This document shows positions 29,604 to 37,666 of a DNA stretch of 64,000 bases, one piece after another; position 1 is the stretch's first letter; the number at the start of each line of letters is the position of its first letter. The DNA comes from Azospirillum sp. 412522 (GTDB lineage: Bacteria > Pseudomonadota > Alphaproteobacteria > Azospirillales > Azospirillaceae), in assembly GCF_019805165.1 (NCBI RefSeq), contig NZ_RWIJ01000013.1, positions 1 to 64,000 of the forward strand, written 5' to 3'. The notes beneath the pieces were generated by a model. It had not been told where the DNA came from. It did no database searches and saw nothing but the letters and a program-made list of their open reading frames with translations. The position numbers and the translations under genes are program-made.

Positions 29604-31025
29604 ATGGCCCTGGACACGAAGCTCTGCACGTTCACAGGCCGCATGGTCATCGTTGGATTCGGTTCGATCGGCCAGGGTGTCTTGCCGCTGCTTCTCCGTC
29701 ACATCGACGGACTTACGGCCGACCGAATCACCATCGTCACCGCCGAGGAGCGCGGACGGGAGGAAGCGGAGCTTTACGGCGTCGCCTTCCACAACAACCC
29801 GCTCGACAACGACAATTTCTTCCAGGTTCTGAAGCCGCTGATCGACAAGGGCGATTTCCTGGTCAACCTGTCGGTCGACGTCTCGTCGATCGCGCTGATC
29901 GAATTCTGCCAGCGGGTCGGCGCCTTCTACACCGACACCTGCACCGAACCGTGGGCGGGCGGCTATACCGATTCCAGCCTGTCGCCGTCGCTGCGCTCCA
30001 ACTACGCGCTGCGCGAAACGGCGCTGGCGCTGCGCAGCCGTCACGAAGGCGGCCCGACCGCGTTGATCACCCACGGGGCGAATCCGGGTCTGGTCTCGCA
30101 TTTCGTCAAGCAGGCCCTGCTGAACATCGCCGCCGATACCGGTGTCGAGACCGATGTCCCGACCGACCGCGACGGCTGGGGCCGGCTGGCGCAGAGGCTG
30201 GGCATCAAGACGATCCATGTGGCGGAGCGAGACACACAGGTATCCAACCAGCCCAAGCAGATCGGCGAGTTCGTCAACACCTGGTCGATCGACGGCTTCG
30301 TCAGCGAGGGCTGCCAGCCGGCTGAACTCGGCTGGGGCACGCACGAGAAACTGCTGCCGCACGATGGTCGCCGGCACGAATTTGGCTGCGGTGCCGCGAT
30401 CTACCTGATGCGGCCCGGCGCCGCCACGCGCGTCCGCACCTGGACGCCGCTCGAGGGGCCGTTCCACGGCTTCCTCATCACCCACAGCGAGGCGATCTCG
30501 ATCTCCGACTATTTCACGGTGCGCGAGGGCGACCGCGTCGTGTACCGGCCGACCTGCCACTATGCCTATCACCCCTGTGACGACGCGGTGATGTCGCTGC
30601 ACGAACTGGCTGGCAAGAACTTCAACATGCAGGCCGAACAGCGGCTGATGATGCACGAGATCACCGGCGGCATGGACGAGCTGGGCGTGCTGCTGATGGG
30701 CCATTCCAAGGGCGCCTACTGGTACGGGTCCCGCCTGGGGATCGACGAGGCAAGGTCGCTGGCGCCCTACAACAACGCCACCTCGATGCAGGTGACCTCG
30801 ACCGTTCTCGGCGGCATCGTCTGGACGTTGGAGAACCCGAATCGGGGGGTCGTGGAGCCGGATGAGGTGGACTTCCGCCGGGTGCTGGACATCGCCACCC
30901 CCTATCTCGGCGAGGTTGTCGGTGCTTATGGCGACTGGACTCCGCTGCAGGACCGCAACGTCCTGTTCCCCGAGGACATCGACGAGGATGATCCCTGGCA
31001 GTTCAAGAACTTCCGGGTGGTTTGA
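29604..31025 (+). CDS. hss: Homospermidine synthase
   Basis: The enzyme makes sym-homospermidine from two putrescines in an NAD-dependent reaction. The 473-residue protein starts with the NAD-binding VGFGSIGQG (17-25). It continues with FYTDTCTEPWAGGYTD, THGANPGLVSHF and HSKGAYWYGSRL, all typical of bacterial Hss. ATG 29604 is preceded by GGGGAG. It follows the ornithine decarboxylase by 143 bp and supplies the next pathway step. Homospermidine as main polyamine is common in plant-associated alphaproteobacteria. Confidence 0.95.
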   Translation: MALDTKLCTFTGRMVIVGFGSIGQGVLPLLLRHIDGLTADRITIVTAEERGREEAELYGVAFHNNPLDNDNFFQVLKPLIDKGDFLVNLSVDVSSIALIEFCQRVGAFYTDTCTEPWAGGYTDSSLSPSLRSNYALRETALALRSRHEGGPTALITHGANPGLVSHFVKQALLNIAADTGVETDVPTDRDGWGRLAQRLGIKTIHVAERDTQVSNQPKQIGEFVNTWSIDGFVSEGCQPAELGWGTHEKLLPHDGRRHEFGCGAAIYLMRPGAATRVRTWTPLEGPFHGFLITHSEAISISDYFTVREGDRVVYRPTCHYAYHPCDDAVMSLHELAGKNFNMQAEQRLMMHEITGGMDELGVLLMGHSKGAYWYGSRLGIDEARSLAPYNNATSMQVTSTVLGGIVWTLENPNRGVVEPDEVDFRRVLDIATPYLGEVVGAYGDWTPLQDRNVLFPEDIDEDDPWQFKNFRVV

Positions 31026-31041
31026 CAGAGATTGGGTGAAG

Positions 31042-31084
31042 TGCCGCAGCAGCAGCAGCCAATTAGGCGGCTGCTGCTGCGGCA
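31042..31084. repeat. Perfect 15-bp CAG-rich hairpin after homospermidine synthase
   Basis: TGCCGCAGCAGCAGC (31042-31056) is exactly complementary to 31070-31084; the 13-base loop can form three further pairs. No T-run follows. It sits just after hss and may end its transcript or protect its 3' end. Confidence 0.55.
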
Positions 31085-31180
31085 GCGCTGCCACAGCCTC
31101 GGCGGGGACACGGTGACATTGCCCGCCGAAGGGCCTTGAAACCGTTGACTTGGGCTTACGCTTCCCCCAATCGTTCCGAC

Positions 31181-33592
31181 ATGCCCAAGCACGTCTCCCG
31201 GCGCGCCCGCGCCAAAGCTCAGACCGACGCCAACCCCATCCTGCGCTCCGGCATCGTCGGGCTGATGGTGGCGTGTGGGGTCGCCGCCATGGATCTGGCC
31301 CTCGCGGATTCGGCCCACGCCCAATCGCCGGCCAATCAGTCTCCGGCCAAGCCGACCATGAAGCCGGCCCTCAGCAAGTCGGCGGAAGCACCGCTTCCGG
31401 GCAGCAAGCCGGCCGCTCCGGCCACACAGGCGGGCGGGACCGGCACCGAGTCCAAGCAGGAACCCGTGCTCCTGACCGCCGATCAGGTCACCTTCGACGA
31501 GGTCAACAGCGTCGTAACCGCCAGCGGCAACGTCGAACTGGCCCAGGGCAAGCGCAGCGTTCGCGCCGACAAGATCACCTACAACCAGAAGACCAAAGTC
31601 GTCACCGCCACCGGCAAGATCCGGCTGGTGGAGCCGTCGGGCGACATCGTCTTCGCCGATTATGCCGAGCTGACCGACGATCTGAAGGACGTGTTCATCG
31701 AGAACATCCGCGTCCTGATGACCGACAATGGCCGAATGGCGGGCAATGAAGGCGAGCGGCGCGAGGGCCGGCTGACGCGCGTCAACCGCGGCGTCTACAG
31801 CCCTTGCGACCTGTGCAAGGAAGACCCGACCCGTCCGCCGCTGTGGCAGATCCGCGCCGTGCGCATCGTGCACGACAATGAGGAGCACGAGGTCCGCTAC
31901 CGCGATGCGACGATGGAGATCTTCGGGATCCCCGTCGCCTATACGCCCTATCTGTCGCATCCCGATCCGTCGGTCGACCGCAAGAGCGGCTTCCTGACAC
32001 CGTCCTTCGGCAACAACTCCAACCTCGGCGCGATCCTCAAGACCCACTATTACTGGGACATCGCGCCGGACCAGGACGCCACCTTCGACCTGCATTACTA
32101 CTCGCAGCAGGGGCCGCTGCTCGGCGGCCAGTACCGCAAGCGGTTCGAGAGCGGGCGCCTGGAGTTGGAGGGCGCCATCACCCGGGGCGACGTCGCCAAC
32201 ACCAGCATCGTGCCGAAGGAAACGCGCACCCGCGGCTATGTCGCCGCGCGCGGCCTGTTCGATATCGACGAGACGTGGCGCGCAGGCTTCGACATCAAAC
32301 GGGCCAGCGATCCCACCTTCCTGCGGCGCTATTACGATTTCCGCGAGGATTACCTGACCAGCAAGGCCTTCGTCGAAGGCTTCCGCGGCCGGAGCTACGC
32401 AGCGGTCACCGGATACAGCTTCCAGGACATGCGATACGGGAACAGCATTCCGGAACCGGTTGCCCTGCCCTATGCGCAGTACAACGCGCTGGGCGAACCA
32501 GGCAGTCTGCTCGGCGGCCGCTGGTCGTTCGACACCAGCCTGCTGGCGGTGTCGCGCTTCAAGAATGCCGGTCCCGACACGCAGCGCTTCATGGCGCAGC
32601 CGGGGTGGGAACGCAACATCGTCTCGAATGCCGGCTTCGTCACCACCCTGTCGGGGAGCGTGCTGGTCGCCGGATATAAGGCTCAGCAGTTCAACAGCAG
32701 CGACCCGACGGTCCGCGGCAACGACAACATCAGCCGCTTCCGCTTCTTCCCGCAGGGGCAGGCGACCGTCCGCTATCCGTTCGTCCGGTACGGCGAAAGC
32801 TCATCCCAGCTGGTCGAGCCGATCGGGCAGCTGACCTTTGCACCAAAGCTGCCGAACAACCGCGTTTTCCCGAACGAAGACAGCCTGGACGTCGAATTCG
32901 ATGACGTGAACCTGCTGCAGCCCAACCGCTTCACCGGCATCGACCGGCTGGACGACGGCATGCGCTTCACCTACGGCCTGCGGACCGCGATCTACGGCTA
33001 TACCCAGGGATCGGCCAGCCTGTTCCTGGGACAGAGCGTTCGCCTGAGCGACAGCAACGCCGGCTTTTCCGGCGATTCGGGCCTGGAGGAGCGGGTGTCC
33101 GACTATGTCGGCCGCCTGGACCTGCAACCCGCCGACTGGCTGGACGTCAATTACGGCTTCCGCATCGACCACGATACCTTGCGTCCACGCCGTCATTCTC
33201 TGAACGCATCGGCCGGCGTGCCACTCCTGCGGGTGTCGACCTCCTACACTTACGTCGACCAGACGACTTCCCGGACGGCGGTCACCCGCGACCGGGTGGA
33301 ACAGGCGAGTTTCGGCGTCTCGTCGCAATTCACCGACCACTGGAACATCGGCATCAGCCATACCCAGGCGATGGAACCGCAACCGGGTCCGCGCTCCAGC
33401 CTTGCCGTGCTGACCTATGGCGACGAATGCCTGCTGTTCCAGACCATCGCACGGCGCGACTACACCATCAGCACCACCGGCGAAAAAGACGGGAACACCA
33501 TCTTTTTCCGTCTGGTCTTCAAGAACGTCGGCGAATTCAAGAGCCCCGGCATCAACGCCAGCTTCCTGGGTGGCGGCTCGGCCAACCAGTAA
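31181..33592 (+). CDS. lptD: LPS assembly outer-membrane protein LptD
   Basis: LptD is the beta-barrel that inserts LPS into the outer leaflet. The roughly 800-residue protein has a signal peptide ending in DSAHAQ, a low-complexity linker, and an OstA/LptA-like jellyroll domain (about 90-200) beginning LLTADQVTFDE. A long beta-rich barrel reaches the C-terminus. Cys209 and Cys212 (YSPCDLC) and Cys750 (DECLLF) could supply the LptD disulfide. ATG 31181 was chosen for its signal peptide; no ribosome-binding site is obvious, and TTG 31136 is an alternative. surA, pdxA and ksgA, frequent neighbours, are absent. The 3' end overlaps the convergent HAD gene by 41 bp. Confidence 0.93.
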   Translation: MPKHVSRRARAKAQTDANPILRSGIVGLMVACGVAAMDLALADSAHAQSPANQSPAKPTMKPALSKSAEAPLPGSKPAAPATQAGGTGTESKQEPVLLTADQVTFDEVNSVVTASGNVELAQGKRSVRADKITYNQKTKVVTATGKIRLVEPSGDIVFADYAELTDDLKDVFIENIRVLMTDNGRMAGNEGERREGRLTRVNRGVYSPCDLCKEDPTRPPLWQIRAVRIVHDNEEHEVRYRDATMEIFGIPVAYTPYLSHPDPSVDRKSGFLTPSFGNNSNLGAILKTHYYWDIAPDQDATFDLHYYSQQGPLLGGQYRKRFESGRLELEGAITRGDVANTSIVPKETRTRGYVAARGLFDIDETWRAGFDIKRASDPTFLRRYYDFREDYLTSKAFVEGFRGRSYAAVTGYSFQDMRYGNSIPEPVALPYAQYNALGEPGSLLGGRWSFDTSLLAVSRFKNAGPDTQRFMAQPGWERNIVSNAGFVTTLSGSVLVAGYKAQQFNSSDPTVRGNDNISRFRFFPQGQATVRYPFVRYGESSSQLVEPIGQLTFAPKLPNNRVFPNEDSLDVEFDDVNLLQPNRFTGIDRLDDGMRFTYGLRTAIYGYTQGSASLFLGQSVRLSDSNAGFSGDSGLEERVSDYVGRLDLQPADWLDVNYGFRIDHDTLRPRRHSLNASAGVPLLRVSTSYTYVDQTTSRTAVTRDRVEQASFGVSSQFTDHWNIGISHTQAMEPQPGPRSSLAVLTYGDECLLFQTIARRDYTISTTGEKDGNTIFFRLVFKNVGEFKSPGINASFLGGGSANQ

Positions 33593-34115
33593 GAAAGGGC
33601 ATTACATCCCGTAGGTGGCCGACGGTGACGTCGGCCACCTGCTCCGGCCGGGAACTCAGCAGAATTTTCCGCCCGACCCCTGCCCCGGCAGCGGCCTGCA
33701 TATCGGACACCCGATCGCCGACAAGGATAGACCGCGGCAAATCAAGATCAAGACGCCGCGCGGCCTCCAGAATCATCCCAGATGAGGGTTTTCTCCAGAA
33801 ACTGTCGCGAACATAGGGCTGCAAAAGGCCATCTTTGTGATAAGGACTGTGGAATACCGCTGCGATATCGACGCCTTCCAAGCGAAACGCCTCGACCATC
33901 CAGTCCGTGAATCGAAGAAATTCACCCTCCGTAAAATCACCGTAAGCGATTCCTGCTTGGTTGGTGACAATCGCCACGCGATATCCAAGATCAACCGCTT
34001 TTCGTGTCAGATCGAATATTCCGTCCATAAAATCGAACTGATAGTGAGTGACGGCATGACCATGGTCGATGTTCACAACTCCGTCACGGTCGAGCAGCAA
34101 TGCAGGATATGGCAC
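33552..34115 (-). CDS. HAD-IIIA phosphatase, GmhB-like, without zinc loop
   Basis: The 187-residue protein has HAD motif I (LLDRDGVVN, Asp9 and Asp11), motif II in IVTNQAGI, Lys in WRKPSSGM and motif IV VGDRVSDMQ. This suggests a heptose bisphosphate (GmhB) or histidinol phosphatase relative. The zinc-binding cysteines of GmhB are missing, and the protein has no cysteine at all. GTG 34115 has AAGGA upstream. Its DNA is distinctly poorer in G+C (29 of 60 in 33781-33840; 27 of 60 in 33961-34020) than neighbours, suggesting transfer. Linkage to lptD may point to a surface-sugar role. Confidence 0.8.
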   Translation of the reverse strand: MPYPALLLDRDGVVNIDHGHAVTHYQFDFMDGIFDLTRKAVDLGYRVAIVTNQAGIAYGDFTEGEFLRFTDWMVEAFRLEGVDIAAVFHSPYHKDGLLQPYVRDSFWRKPSSGMILEAARRLDLDLPRSILVGDRVSDMQAAAGAGVGRKILLSSRPEQVADVTVGHLRDVMPFLTGWPSRHPGSWR

Positions 34116-34289
34116 GATCTTTCCTTATGCCTCTCGTTTGGCGCTCTGAGCGACTTCGGCGCCGGCATACAGCAAAGCGCCATATCCGGCAAAGCGGAAC
34201 GGCTCACGGCGACCGCCAGGGGGTTGCATCCCTTGGCCGTTGCCGTTAGCCATTAACGCCCGACGAGACAGCCCGCCGCGATCGCAATC

Positions 34290-35015
34290 ATGACCCTGGG
34301 ACGTTACGACTACGAAAGACGGTACCGCAAACGCTTGCGGGCCGGTGTCATCAAGTTCGCGCTCATGGCGGCGCTCGTGCTTGGCGTCGGGCTGTTCTCC
34401 TATCAAATGGGGATCGAGCAGTTGAAGGGCCGCGACGTGACGCTGCGCGAGGAGATCGCGACCCTGTCCCGCCAGAAGGCTGAACTGGAACTGCTGGCCA
34501 GCCAGATGCAGCATGCCGCCCGCACCGCCGAGGCGCGCGTCGGCGAGCTGGAAGGGCGCCTTCAACGCGAGGTGCCGACCGGCGACCTCGCCAAGCTGGC
34601 GCAGCTGGTGGCGGAACGGCTGAAGGGCGGGCTGGACGCCAACCGCCTCGCCTTCGTCATCTCCCAGGCCCAGGTTCCGCGCAATTGCCAGCCGACGGAC
34701 ACCAAGCGCTTCACCCTCAGCACGCCGCTGCTGAAGGGCGGCGCGCGCGGCGTGACCTTCGGCAACGGCACGGTCACTGTGACCGGTGAGGGGCAGTCGG
34801 CTCACAACCCCCAGGGCAACGCGGAGAGCTGGTTCGATCCGGGCCAGCCGGTGACGATCCGCATCACCGGCATGGGAGGCAAGGGCACCACCGTCAGCGG
34901 CGTGCTACCGCTGCACCAGTCGCTGGTGGTCGACAACAGCGAGTACCGTTTCACCATCGCGGCTGCCCAGCGCTCCTTCGTCGAGGTCACGGCCGATCGC
35001 TGCGCCTATCCCTGA
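34290..35015 (+). CDS. Membrane-anchored coiled-coil protein, function unknown
   Basis: The 241-residue protein is not recognised. It has a basic N-terminus (RRYRKRLRAG), one membrane helix at about 20-40, and a coiled coil at about 45-95 with a heptad-like LEEIATLSRQ pattern. A C-terminal beta-rich region (about 125-241) contains two cysteines, one at NCQP and one at RCAYP. The topology is probably N-in, with the coiled coil and beta domain in the periplasm. ATG 34290 follows a 174-bp gap. The stop overlaps the convergent glycosyltransferase gene by 10 bp. A divisome or envelope-tether role is possible but not shown. Confidence 0.7.
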   Translation: MTLGRYDYERRYRKRLRAGVIKFALMAALVLGVGLFSYQMGIEQLKGRDVTLREEIATLSRQKAELELLASQMQHAARTAEARVGELEGRLQREVPTGDLAKLAQLVAERLKGGLDANRLAFVISQAQVPRNCQPTDTKRFTLSTPLLKGGARGVTFGNGTVTVTGEGQSAHNPQGNAESWFDPGQPVTIRITGMGGKGTTVSGVLPLHQSLVVDNSEYRFTIAAAQRSFVEVTADRCAYP

Positions 35016-37057
35016 GGCGGAACCGCGAACGCGCGCGGCGGCATCCCCGCCGCATGGACGTCCCACATCGCAGCGTAGGCTGCCTCGATCGAACGGGCGA
35101 ACCGGTCCGTGTCGAACAAGGGTGCGACGGCGAGCGCCTGTTCCAACCGCAGCTTCAAGGCCACCAATTCCGCGGGCCGTCCGGCCAGCCGCTGCGCCGT
35201 CGCTTCGTACGCATCCCAGTCCGGCACCGCGAGTTCAGGCAGACCGACCGCAGTCAGCAGGCTGGCGGCGACTCGGCCGGCGAAGGACCGGCCGGGGACC
35301 GTCAGGACCGGCAGGCCGGCCCACAGCGAATCGCTCGCCGTGGTGTGGGCGCCGACAGGTGCCGAATCGAGGAACAGGTCGGCCAGCCGGTGACGGGCCA
35401 GATGTGCGGGTCCCGGCAGGCGCGGCGCGAAGACCAGCCGCTCGGGCGCCACGCCATGGTCGACCGCCGCATGCCGCAGATTGACCGCGACCTCCACCGG
35501 ACCATCCAGCAGCCATAGGACCGATCCCGGAACGCGCAGCAGTATCCGGCACCAGCGGCCGAACAGCTCCGGGCCGATCTTGTAAGACGCGTTGAAGGCG
35601 CAGAAGACCACAGCATCAGCCGGCAGCCCGCAGTCGATCCGGCTTGGCACCGGTCCGATAGCGCGCTTGCGGTCGTTCGGCTGGTAGCTGTCCGGCAGAT
35701 GAACGATCCGCTCGCTGTAGAAGCGCTGCTGCTCCGCCGGCACCACAACCGGGTCGGCGATGATATAGTCGATGGCCGGGCTGCCTGAGGTGCCAGGATA
35801 GCCCAGCCATTGTGCCTGCACCGGAGCTGGTCGGTGGGCGGTGATTCCGGGTCGGGCATTCTGGGTGTGGCCCTTCAGATCGACCAGGATGTCGATGCCA
35901 GCCTCATGAAGCAGACGTGCCGCCGCCTCGTCGGTCAGGGTCGACAGGTCGAGGAAGCGGTCGAATCCGTCAACCAGCCGCTTGCGCAATGGTCCGCCAT
36001 CGTCGGGGCCATGGGAGCAGCCTACGATCTCGAACCGGTCACGGTCGTGCCGTTCGATCAGTTCGGCGATCAGTACCGCGGTCGCATGTTCGTGGAAATC
36101 GGCGGAGAGATAGCCGATCCGCAGCTTCGGTCCGCGGTCGGTGCGCTTCGGAAAGGCGGGCCGGACGCCGCGCGTCCTCCAGCCGGAATAGCGCTCGGCG
36201 CAGACGCGCTCCAGCGCCGGTCCCGCACCTTCGCCCAGGAAGATCCAGGGATGGACCTGCTGGGTCCGACCCTCCCGCACCAGTTCGACCAGCCGCCCAG
36301 ACAATGCGTTGATGCCGTCCCAGCGGCAAAGATGGCGACGCTGCTGCACCAGTTGCGCCAGCACCCCGCCCGCATCGGGCAGACCGACGCAGAGCGCGCG
36401 CTCGAAGCCGGCGATGCTCGCCACGGTATCCTCCGCCGGGCCGCCGCGCTGTCCCCGCTCCTTCAGAGTCAGGGCGAGGTTGGCCAGCCCCTCCGCCAGA
36501 TCGGGCTTCAGACACAGGCAAGCACGGAAACCGTCGGCGGCCCGCTCCAGGTCGCCCCGGTCACGATGAAGCGCCGCCAGAGCCAGCCGGGCCGGGACCA
36601 GAGTGCGGTCAAGCTCCAGGGCGTGTCGAAGCGCAGTTTCCGCCTCGTTCAGCCGGCCAAGTTCACGCAGAAGGACGCCCTGGTTGCAGGATGCCGGAGC
36701 AAACTCCGGCATCAGCCGGGCCGCCTCGCCGTAGGCGTCAGCGGCCTCCGCCGGGCGGCCGAGCGCTTGCAGGGTCACGCCCCAATTGTAATGGTTGCCG
36801 CCGAAATCCGGCAGCCAAGCCAGCGCCTTGCGGTGATGCGCCTCCGCCTCCGCAAGGCGGCCCTGCCGCCGCAACGCTTCACCGAGGTTGGAGCGGGCGA
36901 CCGCCTCTTCCGGCGTACCTGCCTGCTCCACCGTGTCGAGTGCCGCAAATAGAGCGGACAACAGCGCACCATCGCCGGGTTTGCCGGCCAGACGGCGGCG
37001 CAGGTCGGCGACGGCGCCCCGGCCGGCCACAGGCGCGGAAGTCACTTGCGCTGCCAC
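35006..37057 (-). CDS. TPR-containing SPINDLY-family O-GlcNAc transferase (GT41-like)
   Basis: The 683-residue protein has about four to five tetratricopeptide repeats (about 55-215). A GT41 catalytic region follows, with RIGYLSADFHEHAT, VDLKGHTQNARPGI, QWLGYPGTSG and LPDSYQPND. The C-terminal donor-binding segment is VGAHTTASDSLWAGLPVL. Such enzymes transfer GlcNAc, or fucose in plant SPINDLY, to Ser/Thr of proteins. GTG 37057 lies inside the ydbL gene, giving a 16-bp overlap, so it is translationally coupled to ydbH-ynbE-ydbL. The acceptor is unknown; no signal peptide is seen, so it should act in the cytoplasm. Confidence 0.87.
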   Translation of the reverse strand: MAAQVTSAPVAGRGAVADLRRRLAGKPGDGALLSALFAALDTVEQAGTPEEAVARSNLGEALRRQGRLAEAEAHHRKALAWLPDFGGNHYNWGVTLQALGRPAEAADAYGEAARLMPEFAPASCNQGVLLRELGRLNEAETALRHALELDRTLVPARLALAALHRDRGDLERAADGFRACLCLKPDLAEGLANLALTLKERGQRGGPAEDTVASIAGFERALCVGLPDAGGVLAQLVQQRRHLCRWDGINALSGRLVELVREGRTQQVHPWIFLGEGAGPALERVCAERYSGWRTRGVRPAFPKRTDRGPKLRIGYLSADFHEHATAVLIAELIERHDRDRFEIVGCSHGPDDGGPLRKRLVDGFDRFLDLSTLTDEAAARLLHEAGIDILVDLKGHTQNARPGITAHRPAPVQAQWLGYPGTSGSPAIDYIIADPVVVPAEQQRFYSERIVHLPDSYQPNDRKRAIGPVPSRIDCGLPADAVVFCAFNASYKIGPELFGRWCRILLRVPGSVLWLLDGPVEVAVNLRHAAVDHGVAPERLVFAPRLPGPAHLARHRLADLFLDSAPVGAHTTASDSLWAGLPVLTVPGRSFAGRVAASLLTAVGLPELAVPDWDAYEATAQRLAGRPAELVALKLRLEQALAVAPLFDTDRFARSIEAAYAAMWDVHAAGMPPRAFAVPPQG

Positions 37058-37410
37058 TCGCCCGCAGCGGTCATAACGAACTGTCCCGCCGGGGTGCGCT
37101 CGATCAACTGCTGGCCGGCCACCGCCTGCACCTTGTCCAGCGCCGTGCCGTTGCCCTTGGCGATTTCCTGATAGCGGGCCAAGCGCTGGGCGTTCACCTG
37201 CTGGGCCAGGGCTTGCGCCGCAGCAGGCGCGCCGGGAACGACGCCGACCATGCCGTCCGGGCGCTCGCCCACCTGGCCGGCGGCCTTGGCAGCGGCCAGC
37301 GCGTCCTGGGCCAGAGCCACTTGCGGCAGAGCGGCGGCAAGCAGCCCGACAGCAAGAGCGGACAGGGCAAGCCGGTTAAAATGCCGGCGGCCGATGGGGC
37401 TTTTCGTCAT
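37042..37410 (-). CDS. ydbL: YdbL-like DUF1318 periplasmic protein
   Basis: The 122-residue protein has an N-terminal GRRHFNRLAL stretch (a weak Tat-like double arginine) and a signal peptide ending near VALAQD. The DUF1318 body follows, with GERPDGMVGVV and LARYQEIAKGNG. E. coli YdbL modulates the YdbH-YnbE lipid-transport pair. A GTG at 37413 overlaps the ynbE stop as GTGA; the following ATG at 37410, with GGGGAAG upstream, was chosen. Its end is overlapped by the glycosyltransferase start. Confidence 0.85.
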   Translation of the reverse strand: MTKSPIGRRHFNRLALSALAVGLLAAALPQVALAQDALAAAKAAGQVGERPDGMVGVVPGAPAAAQALAQQVNAQRLARYQEIAKGNGTALDKVQAVAGQQLIERTPAGQFVMTAAGEWQRK

Positions 37411-37658
37411 CACTTCTTCCCCTTCGCGGAAGAGGGTGCGGAGTCGGTGGGAAGACCGAACAGGGCGGGGTCGTTGCGGATGGCGTCGTCGACGTCGCGT
37501 TCCAGCTTGACCCGAACCTCCTGCTCGATCCGGACGTTCAGGTTGATCTCGATAGGCTTGTCAGGTGCCTCGATCTTTACCGTCGGTGCGCAGGCGGCGG
37601 CCAAAGCCGACATCAGCAGGGCGGTCGTCAGGCCGGTTTGCAAGAACTTGATATCCAT
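37410..37658 (-). CDS. ynbE: YnbE-like outer-membrane lipoprotein
   Basis: The 82-residue lipoprotein has a signal peptide with lipobox LAAAC and the YnbE core IEAPDKPIEINLNVRIEQEV. In E. coli, YnbE multimers join YdbH to the outer membrane to complete a phospholipid bridge. The ATG at 37658 starts inside the intergenic junction nine bases before the ydbH stop; an upstream TTG at 37670 is possible. A charged VRVKLERDVDDAI segment follows the core. Confidence 0.87.
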   Translation of the reverse strand: MDIKFLQTGLTTALLMSALAAACAPTVKIEAPDKPIEINLNVRIEQEVRVKLERDVDDAIRNDPALFGLPTDSAPSSAKGKK

Positions 37659-37666
37659 GGCGGCGG

